Positions 1-8,869 of a stretch of 64,000 nucleotides of DNA are shown here, one piece after another (the first letter of the stretch is position 1; each line of letters opens with the position of its first letter). The stretch lies in NCBI GenBank assembly GCA_035471785.1, contig DATIPQ010000145.1, forward strand, positions 1 to 64,000, in the 5' to 3' direction. The position numbers and the translations under genes are program-made. The notes beneath the pieces are model-generated. The model worked only from the letters and a program-made list of their open reading frames with translations, did no database searches and was not told the DNA's origin. The DNA comes from Acidobacteriota bacterium. GTDB lineage: Bacteria; Acidobacteriota; UBA6911; RPQK01; DATIPO01.

Positions 1-204
1 AAAGCGGCTGGAGCAGCCGATGCCCGAGACCACCACGGTCTGCTCGGGAGGCATTTGGCGCTGGCGGGCCAGCCGCTGCACCGCGTTGAGCACCGAGTGG
101 TCTCCGCACCCGGGGCACCAGCGCGGCTCGGCGGCGCAGTAATCGTCGAGCACGTAAGCTCGCGAGGGTGTTTCCAATTCCCAGTCTTTCTTCAAGCCGT
201 ACAT
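1..204 (-). CDS. korB: 2-oxoacid:ferredoxin oxidoreductase, beta subunit (5' part)
   Basis: Only the first 68 codons lie in the window; the gene continues past position 1. The N-terminus carries W29-C-P-G-C-G-D-H, with Cys30 and Cys33 as iron-sulfur ligands, followed by VVSGIGCSSRF, the start of the thiamine-diphosphate domain of the KorB/OorB/PorB beta family. The enzyme oxidatively decarboxylates a 2-oxoacid, probably 2-oxoglutarate, to the acyl-CoA and reduces ferredoxin in the cytoplasm. The start is an ATG 3 bases after the stop of the alpha gene, with an AGAGGAG ribosome site inside the end of that gene, so the two are translationally linked. The exact 2-oxoacid cannot be told from this fragment. 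Confidence 0.9.
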   Translation of the reverse strand, partial: MYGLKKDWELETPSRAYVLDDYCAAEPRWCPGCGDHSVLNAVQRLARQRQMPPEQTVVVSGIGCSSRF

Positions 205-207
205 GGG

Positions 208-2118
208 CTAGCTCCTCTTTTCCATTCCCAGGCGTCGCCTGAGCTCGTTCTCGATCTGAGACGGCGGCAGCGGACTCCCCGGCACCCGCGACCAGCAGTC
301 GATGTCGAGCAGGGTCTGCTCGCGCAGCATCCGGGCCAACTGCGAACGGCGGCGGCTCTCCGGGTTGATGAAGGGGTCGTCGGCCTCGTCGCTGTAGTTG
401 ATCTCCACGGTCATCACCCGCTTGAAGCGGCTGAAGATGTCCTTCAGTCCCGGCTCCATGGGAGAGAGGAAGCGCACGTGCAGGGCCGAGACGTCGCCCC
501 CGTCATCACGCACGCGGTCGACGGCCTCGCGGATGGCTCCCAGCGTCGAACCCCATCCCACCACCAGCAGGTCGCCGTGATCGTCTCCATGGACCTTGGG
601 CGGCTTGAGGCTCTTTTGCAGCACCGCCAGCTTGCGGCTGCGCATGGCCATGGCGCGCTGGTTGATGGATGACTCGTAGGCCACGTGTCCCGTCTCGTCG
701 TGGGCCAGGCCGGTGACGATGTACTCCCCGCCCCTTTGTCCCGGAATGGGACGCGACGAGACGCCTGTTTTGGCGTCCCAGGCGAAGGGCTGCACCTGGG
801 AGTCCCAGTCCGACTGGTCGACGGGCGGGGCCAGCCAGTCCTTCTGCGGATGGGGACGCGGGAAGGGCTGCTGCCCGGTGGCCAGGTTGGCGTCGGTCAG
901 CACCATGACGGGGATGCGGAACTGCTCGGCCAGCTTGCGCGAAGTGACCATGTAATGAAAGCACTCCTCGATGGTGGCCGGCGCCAGGACGATCTTGGGC
1001 GCGTCCCCGGGGGAGGCGAAAAGAGCCGCCAGCAGGTCGCCCTGCTCGATCTTGGTGGGCAGTCCGGTGGAGGGTCCGCCGCGCTGCACCACCACGATCA
1101 CCAGCGGGATCTCGGCCATCACCGCCAGTCCGATGAACTCGGTCTTGAGCGCCAGCCCCGGACCCGAGGTGATGGTGACCGCCGTCTTGCCGGCGTAGGA
1201 AGCTCCGATGGCGAATCCGATGGCGGCGATCTCGTCTTCGGCCTGGTGGACGAATCCTCCCACCTTGGGGAAGGCGGCCGCCAGGTAGTGGGAGGCCGAG
1301 GTGGCGGGCGTGATGGGATACATCGAGCAAACTTCCATTCCCGCCGCCATGATGCCGAGTCCGACGGCCTGGTTGCCGTTCATGACCACCATGTCTTTGT
1401 CGATCTTGCGGGCCGGGATGTGAAAGCGCCGGGTGGTGTTCTCGAGGCCCCACTGGTAGCCCGAATCGAGCAGCGTGAGGTTCTTGTCGGTGATCTCCTG
1501 GCTCTTCCTGGCAAAGCGCTTGCGCACTTCTGCGCGGGCCACCTCCATGTCGCGTCCGTAGAGGGCGCAGAGCAGGCCCAGGGCCCACATGTTGCGTCCG
1601 CGGCGGGCGTCCTCGACGTGCTTGAGGCATTCCTCCAGCATGGGCGTCTCGATCACCAGATAGCCCTTCTCCTCAAGCTCCTTCAGGGTCGTGGAGTATT
1701 TCTCCCTGACCCCCTCCTGAGGATCCTTGCCCCAGGCGCTTTCCAGGAAGATGATGGTTCCGGGACGGAAGGCTCCCACGTCCATGCGGCTGTAAAGGAC
1801 CTGCTCGTTGAAGGCGATCACCATGTCGGCGGCATCGCCCGAATTGGTGACGGCCCGGCTGCCCAGCCGGATGCGGTTGCCGCTGGCTCCCGCCCTGGAA
1901 CGCTGGGGCGGCTCGATTTCGGCCGGGATGATCTCTACCGTCCACACCCCGTTACCCATTTTGGCGCTGACGGTGGCGAAGAGATGTCCGCAGGTTTGGG
2001 CTCCCTCGCCCGAGTCGCTGACCACCTCGACGATGTGTTCCTGAACCTCGATGCAATTGTCATCTGGGACGGCTTCCCGGTTATTGGGCGTGACGGAATC
2101 AGAAACTGCTTGGTCCAT
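208..2118 (-). CDS. korA: 2-oxoacid:ferredoxin oxidoreductase, fused gamma-alpha subunit
   Basis: This 636-residue protein has the gamma domain at the N-terminus (roughly residues 30-220, including VIAFNEQVLYSR) fused to the alpha pyrimidine-binding domain. The latter carries MYPITPATSASHYL near residue 265, the EDEIAAIGFAIGASYAG stretch, and GGPSTGLPTKIEQGDL near 346. This is the usual KorA/OorA layout for 2-oxoglutarate:ferredoxin oxidoreductase. It pairs with the beta subunit immediately downstream, 3 bases away. I place the start at the ATG of MDQAVSDS, 7 bases after AAAGAGG; an open frame runs 45 codons further upstream but has no comparable site. The substrate assignment (2-oxoglutarate rather than pyruvate or branched-chain) is inferred from the two-subunit architecture. 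Confidence 0.9.
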   Translation of the reverse strand: MDQAVSDSVTPNNREAVPDDNCIEVQEHIVEVVSDSGEGAQTCGHLFATVSAKMGNGVWTVEIIPAEIEPPQRSRAGASGNRIRLGSRAVTNSGDAADMVIAFNEQVLYSRMDVGAFRPGTIIFLESAWGKDPQEGVREKYSTTLKELEEKGYLVIETPMLEECLKHVEDARRGRNMWALGLLCALYGRDMEVARAEVRKRFARKSQEITDKNLTLLDSGYQWGLENTTRRFHIPARKIDKDMVVMNGNQAVGLGIMAAGMEVCSMYPITPATSASHYLAAAFPKVGGFVHQAEDEIAAIGFAIGASYAGKTAVTITSGPGLALKTEFIGLAVMAEIPLVIVVVQRGGPSTGLPTKIEQGDLLAALFASPGDAPKIVLAPATIEECFHYMVTSRKLAEQFRIPVMVLTDANLATGQQPFPRPHPQKDWLAPPVDQSDWDSQVQPFAWDAKTGVSSRPIPGQRGGEYIVTGLAHDETGHVAYESSINQRAMAMRSRKLAVLQKSLKPPKVHGDDHGDLLVVGWGSTLGAIREAVDRVRDDGGDVSALHVRFLSPMEPGLKDIFSRFKRVMTVEINYSDEADDPFINPESRRRSQLARMLREQTLLDIDCWSRVPGSPLPPSQIENELRRRLGMEKRS

Positions 2119-2446
2119 AGCGGGGCCTCTTTCAGCAGTGGTTGTTTGGTCGTTCTCTTTCTCAAAACCGCTACCGGAGAAGAGACAAAGCAACCCCGAT
2201 ACCAATCTGTCCCGCTTCATGTCCTGCCCTTCAAACTCCCAATCAGCGCCCACATCCGGGCCTCAAATGGCGACACGGCCGCCAGCCTTTGCCAGCCGTG
2301 GCACTCCTGCCCCTGTTCCCCCCATGCACATGGGCCATATGCCCCCGGCGCGTGGGCTCTTTGGCCCATGGGCAACCGTTCTCCGCGTCCCCGAGCCCTC
2401 ATTCGCAGATCTGGCATGGGCGCGTTGCTTGCATCAGGCTGGCAGC
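2119..2446. other. intergenic region upstream of korA
   Basis: This is 328 bases between divergent korA and the small plus-strand ORF. It must hold the korA promoter, but I see no convincing -35/-10 pair. A TGGCAT...TTGC arrangement at 2414-2430 has the wrong spacing for a sigma-54 site. No coding potential beyond overlapping frames of korA. Confidence 0.4.
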
Positions 2447-2680
2447 ATGAAAAGAGACGACCGCTGCTACCGAGTGTGGATTGTGATCGAAGAAGTGGAC
2501 GGGCGGGGACGGCGGACCGGCGATCGCGACGCCCGCGCCGAACTGGCCGATTTCAAGACCTACAGCGAGGCCCGCGATTTCTGCTACGAACTCATTGAGC
2601 ACCACGTCCCCGAAGCCTCCGGCGAACGCCAACTGCTGGAAGAAATCGAATCCCGCGACCTCTACTCAGCCGGGGACTGA
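2447..2680 (+). CDS. small hypothetical protein (77 aa)
   Basis: The frame begins MKRDDRCYRVWIVIEEVD and ends LLEEIESRDLYSAGD. It is charged and acidic in its C-terminal half, with a predicted beta strand (CYRVWIVIEEV) followed by helices (TYSEARDFCYELIEHHV, ERQLLEEIESRDLY). No signal peptide or membrane segment is present. The codon choice (GAC, CGC, GCC, CTG, GAA) resembles the surrounding genes, which argues for a real gene. I see no good ribosome site before the ATG, and I do not recognise the family. The downstream neighbour is more than 450 bases away, so it is probably monocistronic. Confidence 0.5.
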   Translation: MKRDDRCYRVWIVIEEVDGRGRRTGDRDARAELADFKTYSEARDFCYELIEHHVPEASGERQLLEEIESRDLYSAGD

Positions 2681-3156
2681 GGATTCACCTGCTATAAAAT
2701 TCGCAAATAACGTGTAAAGGTCCGTTGTTTCAGGGATAATGAGGGGGTTGACGGGTTCATTACCGGGACCTAACCCTGGAACGCGAATCCTTTCCGATTC
2801 CTATCCGATATGGGGATGATTATTGGAGGCCGCTGATCTACGCTGATATTAGACCTCGAGGAGGCGTTCCTGTCCTAGCGTAGGAGCGCGATCCCGAAGG
2901 GGCTTGGCGCGGGGATCGGGTTCTCGCGTTACGCGAGATCGCTCAAGGCGCCAGGCCTCTACCCCCGAACCGGGAGTCCTCCACGAGCACGCAAAGGCGG
3001 TTGCCCGGCACGATCCCCCGGCGCTCCTTCTCCCCCGCGGGCCGCTGCTAAAAAGCGGCTCGCGGGATATTTCCCCGGTATTCGATGCCCCGAATGGCCC
3101 CTCCGCCTCGCAAGGCCGATGGAACCATTGACCAGAGTAGGTGTAAGATGGAATGA
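2681..3156. other. non-coding region with hairpins and a short repeat
   Basis: I found no credible gene in these 476 bases. At 2830-2848 the heptamer CGCTGAT occurs twice, 3 bases apart. A TTGACG-17-TAACCC pair at about 2748-2776 is a weak promoter candidate. An imperfect 13-bp hairpin lies at 3034-3066, and CTCGCG TTA CGCGAG forms a perfect small hairpin near 2923-2937. The promoter of the winged-helix/TolB gene at 3157 should lie here but is not obvious. Confidence 0.4.
3034..3066. repeat. inverted repeat, 13-bp arms
   Basis: Positions 3034-3046 pair with 3054-3066 with one mismatch across a 7-base loop. There is no T-tract on either side, so it is not a standard intrinsic terminator. It lies about 90 bases before the winged-helix/TolB gene and could be a regulator-binding site or a decayed repeat. 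Confidence 0.5.
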
Positions 3157-5325
3157 ATGCCTTCCCCCAGCGATAGAGATCAAGGATATCCGCAATCCGC
3201 CTCAGCTTCGGGGCCTGCCGAGCCGGGCCGATCCCTCGCTGACGGGCCCTTCCATATCGGCGGCCATTGGGTGCAACCGACGCTCAACCGCATCACCGTG
3301 GGGGAGCGCGAGCAGCGCATCGAGCCCAAGGCGATGCAGGTGCTGGTCTACCTGGCCGAGCGGCCTGGCAAGGTTGTCGGCAAAGAGGAATTGTTGCACA
3401 AGGTGTGGGACGGTTCGGCGGTTGTGGAAAAGGTCCTGACCCGGATCATCTCGCTGCTGCGCCAGGTTTTCAAGGATGACCCCCGCCATCCCAGCGTGAT
3501 CGAGACGATTCCGCGCAAGGGCTACCGCCTCATTGCCCCCGTCGAGCCCGCGGCTACCGCCTGGCGAGCCGCTGAAAGCCCGCGCAACAGCGGGGGAGGC
3601 GGTTTCAGCCGGTTCCGTTTCGCGGCCCTGGCCACGCTGTTCGTGACAGTTCTGGTGCTGGCGGCCGCCTCCAGCCTCATCCCTCCTGCCCCCGACGGCT
3701 TTGATTACAGGACCATCACCGAGATCGCCATCCCTTGGGGATTGGCCTGCACTCCGGTCTTGTCGCCCGATGGCCGTGATCTGGCTTACGTGCATTGGGC
3801 CGAGGACGGAACCACCCACATCAAAATCCAGCGCATCGGATTGAGCCAGCCCATCCAGCGAACCCGTTCCTCCCACAGCGACTTCGCCCCGGCCTGGTCG
3901 CCCGACGGGCAGTGGCTGGCCTTTCTGCGCGAGAGCAGCGAGACGGGAAGCTGCCGGCTTATGATGATGCCGTCGCTGACGGGAGAGGAACAGGTCCTGG
4001 CACCCTGCCCGCCCTTCTATTCGACCGTGCAGTTGAACTGGTCGCCTGACGGAAAACGCCTGGCCCTGGCCGGAAGCTATTCCGAAGAAGAGCCTCACAG
4101 AGTCCTCGAGCTGTCGCTGGAGAGCAGGGAGACGGTACCCGTCACCGATCCGCCTCATTCCTCGATAGGCGACTACTCTCCCGAGTATTCCCCCGACGGG
4201 CGCTATCTGGCCTTCATGCGCAGCATCGCACCCAACCGCCAGCAATTGATGATCCGCGACCTCGAGTCGGGCCGCGAGCGGGAACTGGGCCAGGAGGAAA
4301 CGATCGTCATCAACCTGGCCTGGACTTCCGACTCCAAGCAAATCGTCTATGCGGCCTACCGTGCCGGGACCTTTCAGTTGTTCAAGATCGGACCTCACGG
4401 CGGGAAGGCCGCCTGGCTGCCGGCTCAGGGCATGAAGGTCTCCATGCCCGACATCGCTCTCAGGAGCAACCGGCTGGTTTACATGACCTTCGACTTCAAC
4501 GCCGACATCTGGAAGATGACCTTGGCCCCTTCCGGCCTGGAGTTGGAGGCAGCCCAGCCGCTGTTCAAGTCGACCGGTTTGGATTACTCTCCCGTCCTTT
4601 CCCCTGACGGGCGCGAGGTGGCCTTCATTTCCCGCGCAACGGGGCGTCCCCAGGTCTGGATTGGCAGCCAGGACGGCGCTCAGCGGCGTCCGGTGGGCGA
4701 CTGCGAAGGAGCCCTGATTGCATCGGTGGCCTGGTCGCCCGACGGTCGCCGCATCGCCTATCCTTGCCCCGCCGCCGAGGCCGAACCCGCCAGCCTCATC
4801 CTCCTCAGTCTGGACGACGGCCAGCGCCGGCTCATTTTTCTCGATGAGGCTGCCCAGGAGGTGGTCTGGCCCCGTGACGGCGATGCCCTGGTCTATTCTT
4901 CCGGGGAACGGAACCGCTCTCAGATCTATCGCTTGGCCCTGAGCAGCCCGCTCCCTGAGGCCCTGACCGAGAAGGGCGCATGGCAGCCCCGCCTGGCTCC
5001 GGACGGCGAGACGGTCTATTACCGCGGATACGACTCCGATGAGGTTTTCCTGTTGGGAGCTCCCGACCGACCGGTGGCCTGCCTGCCGCGATCCAATGCG
5101 GGCGTGTGGGGTGTAGGCGAAGGGGCCATTTACGCTCGCGGACCGGGCAAGTCTCTTCAGCGCATCGATTTGAAGAGCGGCGAAACCGTTGCCATCGAGC
5201 CGGTGGAGCCCTGGCCGCAGCTCGGCCGCTCGGCCTTTTCCATCTCTCCTGACGGACGCATCCTGGCCGTCGAGCAGGTCCTCTCAGACTCTCAGTTCAT
5301 GTACTTTGATCTGCCCCGCCAATGA
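3157..5325 (+). CDS. winged-helix / transmembrane / TolB-propeller protein
   Basis: This 722-residue protein has an OmpR/PhoB-type winged helix at about residues 30-128 (RIEPKAMQVLVYLAERPGKVV, ending VIETIPRKGYRLIAP). A single membrane segment follows at about 152-172 (FAALATLFVTVLVLAAASSL), then a C-terminal beta-propeller of PD40/WD40-like repeats marked by recurring SPDG motifs. The layout resembles CadC: a cytoplasmic DNA-binding domain tethered to the membrane with a periplasmic sensor, here a TolB-like propeller. Such fusions are common in Acidobacteriota. The regulon is unknown. The chosen ATG gives 30 residues before the winged helix. It lies upstream of mtgA on the same strand, 190 bases apart, so cotranscription is uncertain. 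Confidence 0.85.
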   Translation: MPSPSDRDQGYPQSASASGPAEPGRSLADGPFHIGGHWVQPTLNRITVGEREQRIEPKAMQVLVYLAERPGKVVGKEELLHKVWDGSAVVEKVLTRIISLLRQVFKDDPRHPSVIETIPRKGYRLIAPVEPAATAWRAAESPRNSGGGGFSRFRFAALATLFVTVLVLAAASSLIPPAPDGFDYRTITEIAIPWGLACTPVLSPDGRDLAYVHWAEDGTTHIKIQRIGLSQPIQRTRSSHSDFAPAWSPDGQWLAFLRESSETGSCRLMMMPSLTGEEQVLAPCPPFYSTVQLNWSPDGKRLALAGSYSEEEPHRVLELSLESRETVPVTDPPHSSIGDYSPEYSPDGRYLAFMRSIAPNRQQLMIRDLESGRERELGQEETIVINLAWTSDSKQIVYAAYRAGTFQLFKIGPHGGKAAWLPAQGMKVSMPDIALRSNRLVYMTFDFNADIWKMTLAPSGLELEAAQPLFKSTGLDYSPVLSPDGREVAFISRATGRPQVWIGSQDGAQRRPVGDCEGALIASVAWSPDGRRIAYPCPAAEAEPASLILLSLDDGQRRLIFLDEAAQEVVWPRDGDALVYSSGERNRSQIYRLALSSPLPEALTEKGAWQPRLAPDGETVYYRGYDSDEVFLLGAPDRPVACLPRSNAGVWGVGEGAIYARGPGKSLQRIDLKSGETVAIEPVEPWPQLGRSAFSISPDGRILAVEQVLSDSQFMYFDLPRQ

Positions 5326-5515
5326 TTCGGTCCAGGAATGGCAAGGAGCCGGGGCCCGCTGAGCCGAGCCTCGGCCCCTACCAGATCAGGTAAGGGCGCC
5401 GGAACAGGACTCCGGCTCAAAACTTCTGACGGGCTGCACTGACCACGCTTGGGGCGGGGCTGGAAGTTCCCGCCTGGCACTGGACGGCGAAGGCCATCGG
5501 CCACAAAATGGGAGC

Positions 5516-6265
5516 ATGAGCCGGTGGAAGAGAGCGGCCAAAGCGGCCCAAGCGGTGTGGGGATCCCGCTGGGGCAAGATCCTGCTGGCCGCGGCGGCGC
5601 TGGTCCTGCTGGTGGCTGCCGCGGAATGGGCGAGTTGGCCCGACGTGGAGTCCTTGCGCCGCACGCCTCCGGCCTCCACCGCCTTCATCGATCTCTACCG
5701 CCAACAGCGCCGCCAAGCCGGGGAGAGCGACGAGGTGGCCTGGCAGTGGGTGCCCTACCAGCGCATCTCGCCCCACCTCAAGAGGGCCGTCCTGGCGGCC
5801 GAAGACATCAACTTCTTCGGCCATCATGGCTTCGCCCGAGAGGAGATCAAGGCGGCGCTGAAAGAAGCCTGGGAGGAATGGGAGTTTCCCCGCGGGGCTT
5901 CGACCTTGACCCAGCAATTGGCCCGCAACCTGTGGTTGAGCCCTTCCCGCAATCCCCTGCGCAAGCTTCGCGAGGCGATTCTCACCCGTCAGTTGGAAAA
6001 GCACCTCGAGAAGAAGCGCATCTTCGAAATCTATCTCAACGTGGTGGAGTTCGGTCCGGGCCTCTACGGGGCCGAGGCGGCGGCCCGCCACTATTTCAAA
6101 ATCCCGGCCTCTCAACTCGACCCCCGCCAGGCCGCCCAACTGGCGGCCGGACTGCCCCGTCCCAAGAGCTGGAATCCCTCCAGCCAGAGCCGCGCCTACG
6201 CCCGCCGGGTAGAAGTGGTGCTGGAGCGCATGCGCCAGGCCCAATGGTTGTGGGACGTCATCTGA
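5516..6265 (+). CDS. mtgA: monofunctional peptidoglycan glycosyltransferase
   Basis: This 249-residue GT51 protein polymerises lipid II into glycan strands at the outer face of the inner membrane. There is a membrane anchor at about residues 22-41 (ILLAAAALVLLVAAAEWASW). The catalytic motif AAEDINFFGHHGF has its Glu near residue 95, and RGASTLTQQLARNLWLS lies near 126-142. The conserved KRIFEIYLNVVEFGPGLYGAEAAARHYF segment is also present. The length matches MtgA, and no transpeptidase domain follows, which separates it from bifunctional penicillin-binding proteins. The start ATG follows a GGGAG site. Confidence 0.93.
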   Translation: MSRWKRAAKAAQAVWGSRWGKILLAAAALVLLVAAAEWASWPDVESLRRTPPASTAFIDLYRQQRRQAGESDEVAWQWVPYQRISPHLKRAVLAAEDINFFGHHGFAREEIKAALKEAWEEWEFPRGASTLTQQLARNLWLSPSRNPLRKLREAILTRQLEKHLEKKRIFEIYLNVVEFGPGLYGAEAAARHYFKIPASQLDPRQAAQLAAGLPRPKSWNPSSQSRAYARRVEVVLERMRQAQWLWDVI

Positions 6266-6275
6266 ATTCCCCGAT

Positions 6276-8693
6276 TCACTCCTGGCGCAAGGCTTCGCTG
6301 GGCTGGACGCGGGTGGCCCGCTGCATGGGTATCAGTACCGAGGCGGCCGCGATCAGAGCCGCCAGCAGGCAGGCCAGCCCCAGCAGCCATGGCTGAAAGG
6401 CCTCCGTGCCGAAGACGAAGGCCCGCAGTACTTCGGAGAGGGGCAGAAAGGCTGCCGCACCGATGACCATCCCCGCAGCCGCGGGACGGCCGGCCCAAGC
6501 CAGCACGGTGGCGGCAATACGCATGCGGCTGGCTCCCAGGGCCTGGCGTACTCCCATTTCGTGGCGCCGCCGGTTGACGGCGTGGGAGATGACGCCGAAG
6601 ATGCCCACGGCGGCCAGCGCCACGGCCAGGAAGGCGAACGATCCCAACAGGGTGAGGTGAAAGCGGGTGGGCGCCAGTTGGCTCTGGATGGCCGCGCTGA
6701 GCGGACGCACCGATGAGATGGAGAGCTCGGGTTCGACCGCTTCCAGCTTGGCGGTCAGCGCCTGGACCATTCCCTCCAGCGAAGAGTCCTGGCGGACCAC
6801 CACGTGGGTGCCCCAGCGGGGGAACTGGCGGATGCTCCAGAAGAGCTTGGACTCGGGCGGCGAGTTGGGCAGGAAGGGTTTGACGTCGGCCACCACGCCC
6901 ACCACCTCCAGGGTCAGGCCGTCGAGTCCCGGCAGGATCAGCCGGGATCCTACGGGATTCTCTTTCTGCAGGAAGCGGGCCGCGAAGGTTTCGTTGACCA
7001 CGGCCACAGGAGGGGCGCCGGGGCGGTCCTGGGCGGTGATTCCCCGTCCCGCCCTGATGGGACGGCGCAGCGTGGCGAAGTAGCCCTCGTCGACGTCGTA
7101 GGTCCTCACCGCGGGCAGGTCCTGAGGCGAGGGGACGGGCCGTCCCGCCACGTAAACGGTGGCCGTGTCGTAGCCTCCGAAGAGGGGACCGGCCGAAGCC
7201 AGTCCGGCCGAGACGACGCCTGGCAGTGATCGCACCTCTTCCATCAGGCGGGGATAAAACTCGGACAGCGAGTCGCCGTCGGGATAGCGGTAGTCGGGCG
7301 GGAAGATCTGCACCGTGAGCAGGTCGTGCTGGTCGAATCCAGGCTGCCAGTCTTGCAGCACCAGGTAAGTCCTGGCCAGCACCAGCGCTCCCGCCAGCAT
7401 CAGCAGGGCCAGCGCCATCTCGGCTGAGATGAGTCCCGCCGAGAGGCGTCCGCTGCGCCGTCCTTGAGCGCCGCTGCGTCCCTCTTTGAGTTCCGAGGCC
7501 AGGTCGAGGCGGCTGGAGCGCAGGGCGGGAACCAGGCCGAAGAGAAGGCTGGTTGCCAGAGACAACGCCAGGGCAAAGAGCAGCACATAGAGGTTGATGG
7601 CCACCTCCTCCAGGCGGGGGATGTTGGAAGGTGCCAGGGAGAGGATGAGGGGCAGGAAGCTGTAGGCCATTGCCACCCCCAGGGCCCCTCCCGCGCTGCC
7701 CACCAGCAGGCTCTCCACAAGCTGTTGACGGATAAGCCGCGTCCGCCCCGCTCCCAGAGCCGAGCGGATGGCCCATTCCCGTCGCCTGCGTACGCCGCGC
7801 GCCAGCAGCAGGTTGGCGATGTTGAGGCATCCGATGAGCAGAACTCCGGCCACGGCGGCCATGAAGAAGCCCAGTTGGGTGCGCAGGGTGTCGCCCACCA
7901 GGAAGCGATGGAGGGGAGTCAGCGTGGCCCCGAAGCCCTGGTTGACGTCGGGATGGTCGCGGGCCAGTTGGGCGGCCAAGGCTCGCATCTCTTCGGCTGC
8001 GGCTTCCCAGGATGTCTCAGGAGCCAATCGGCCATAGGCGCGGAAGCCTCTCCAGGAGCGCTGCTCGCCCAGGGAGGGATCGAAATGCAGGGGCATCCAC
8101 AGGCGCACCCACTCCAGGCGGGGGATCTCGAATCCGGGCTCCAACACGCCGATGACGGTGTAGCGTTGGCCCTCCAGTTCGATGTCTTCCCCGACCACCT
8201 CGCGGCGTCCGCCGAAGTGACTCTGCCAGAGGGCATTCGTCAGCACCACCACATGGTTGCCGGCGGCCTTGAGATCGGCGGGTCGAAAAAGGCGGCCCAG
8301 CAGGGGGCGGGCCGAGAAGACCTGGAAAAGTCCCGAGTCGGCGAGTCCGCCGTTAAGCCCTTCGACCTTGTCGCCGAGCCTCAAGCTGACCGGCCAGCCG
8401 CGGCCCACGCCCATGCTCTCCAGCGTGTCTGAACGGTCGCGAAAGTCGTGCAGATCAGCGGGGGAGAAGCCCCAGACGTCCTGCATCTGTTCGCTGTGGG
8501 TTTGGCTCAGGGCCGCCAAGCGGTCCGGCTCGGGGTAGGGAAGAGGGCTCAAGACGATGCCCCACAAGGCGCTGAAGATGGCCGTATTGGCTCCGATGCC
8601 CAGGGCCAGGGTGACAACGATCAAGCCGGTGAACCCGGGGGTGCGCAACAGGACCCTCCAGGCGCAGCGCAGTTGACCCGCAAGTCCGCTCAT
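6276..8693 (-). CDS. ADOP-type ABC transporter permease (MacB/FtsX family)
   Basis: This 805-residue permease has two MacB_PCD plus FtsX modules. The first starts RCAWRVLLRTPGFTGLIVVTLALGIGANTAIFS, then has four-helix FtsX cores near residues 280-430 and 690-800 (RRRREWAIRSALGAGRTRLIRQ and RRRHEMGVRQALGASRMRI). This architecture is the Acidobacterial duplicated orphaned permease type. No ATPase gene is adjacent, as is usual for this family. The start is set by a strong AAGGAGG site 5 bases before the ATG. Transport substrate is unknown; MacB relatives move macrolides, peptides or lipoproteins, but that cannot be carried over here. It is convergent with mtgA, only 10 bases away. Confidence 0.9.
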   Translation of the reverse strand: MSGLAGQLRCAWRVLLRTPGFTGLIVVTLALGIGANTAIFSALWGIVLSPLPYPEPDRLAALSQTHSEQMQDVWGFSPADLHDFRDRSDTLESMGVGRGWPVSLRLGDKVEGLNGGLADSGLFQVFSARPLLGRLFRPADLKAAGNHVVVLTNALWQSHFGGRREVVGEDIELEGQRYTVIGVLEPGFEIPRLEWVRLWMPLHFDPSLGEQRSWRGFRAYGRLAPETSWEAAAEEMRALAAQLARDHPDVNQGFGATLTPLHRFLVGDTLRTQLGFFMAAVAGVLLIGCLNIANLLLARGVRRRREWAIRSALGAGRTRLIRQQLVESLLVGSAGGALGVAMAYSFLPLILSLAPSNIPRLEEVAINLYVLLFALALSLATSLLFGLVPALRSSRLDLASELKEGRSGAQGRRSGRLSAGLISAEMALALLMLAGALVLARTYLVLQDWQPGFDQHDLLTVQIFPPDYRYPDGDSLSEFYPRLMEEVRSLPGVVSAGLASAGPLFGGYDTATVYVAGRPVPSPQDLPAVRTYDVDEGYFATLRRPIRAGRGITAQDRPGAPPVAVVNETFAARFLQKENPVGSRLILPGLDGLTLEVVGVVADVKPFLPNSPPESKLFWSIRQFPRWGTHVVVRQDSSLEGMVQALTAKLEAVEPELSISSVRPLSAAIQSQLAPTRFHLTLLGSFAFLAVALAAVGIFGVISHAVNRRRHEMGVRQALGASRMRIAATVLAWAGRPAAAGMVIGAAAFLPLSEVLRAFVFGTEAFQPWLLGLACLLAALIAAASVLIPMQRATRVQPSEALRQE

Positions 8694-8812
8694 TGCCGCC
8701 TCCTTAAGAGTGTGTCGTCGTTCTCCCTGGTGGAATCCATCCATGCACTCTCCGCGCCAGGGCGTACGACTCCTTCCAGGGTGTTTCAGGCGGATTTGTG
8801 GGGGATAGTGCT

Positions 8813-8843
8813 CAGGCCGGGGGGCAAAACGCCCCCCGGCCTG
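8813..8843. terminator. perfect 13-bp hairpin between two minus-strand genes
   Basis: CAGGCCGGGGGGC at 8813-8825 pairs perfectly with 8831-8843 around a 5-base loop. It sits 27 bases beyond the stop of the DUF11 protein gene and before the ADOP permease. There is no T-run after the stem in either direction, so it may act as a transcript-stabilising or non-canonical terminator structure. Confidence 0.55.
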
Positions 8844-8869
8844 CCCTCCATGGCCTGGCCAAGGAGGGC

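Noticed and set aside
506-1630. 374-codon frame within korA on the same strand
   Set aside because: It is an out-of-frame reading of korA, arginine/glycine/proline-rich as is typical for shadow frames.
2414-2430. Possible sigma-54 promoter (TGGCAT...TTGC) before the small ORF
   Set aside because: The two elements are two bases too far apart for the strict -24/-12 spacing.
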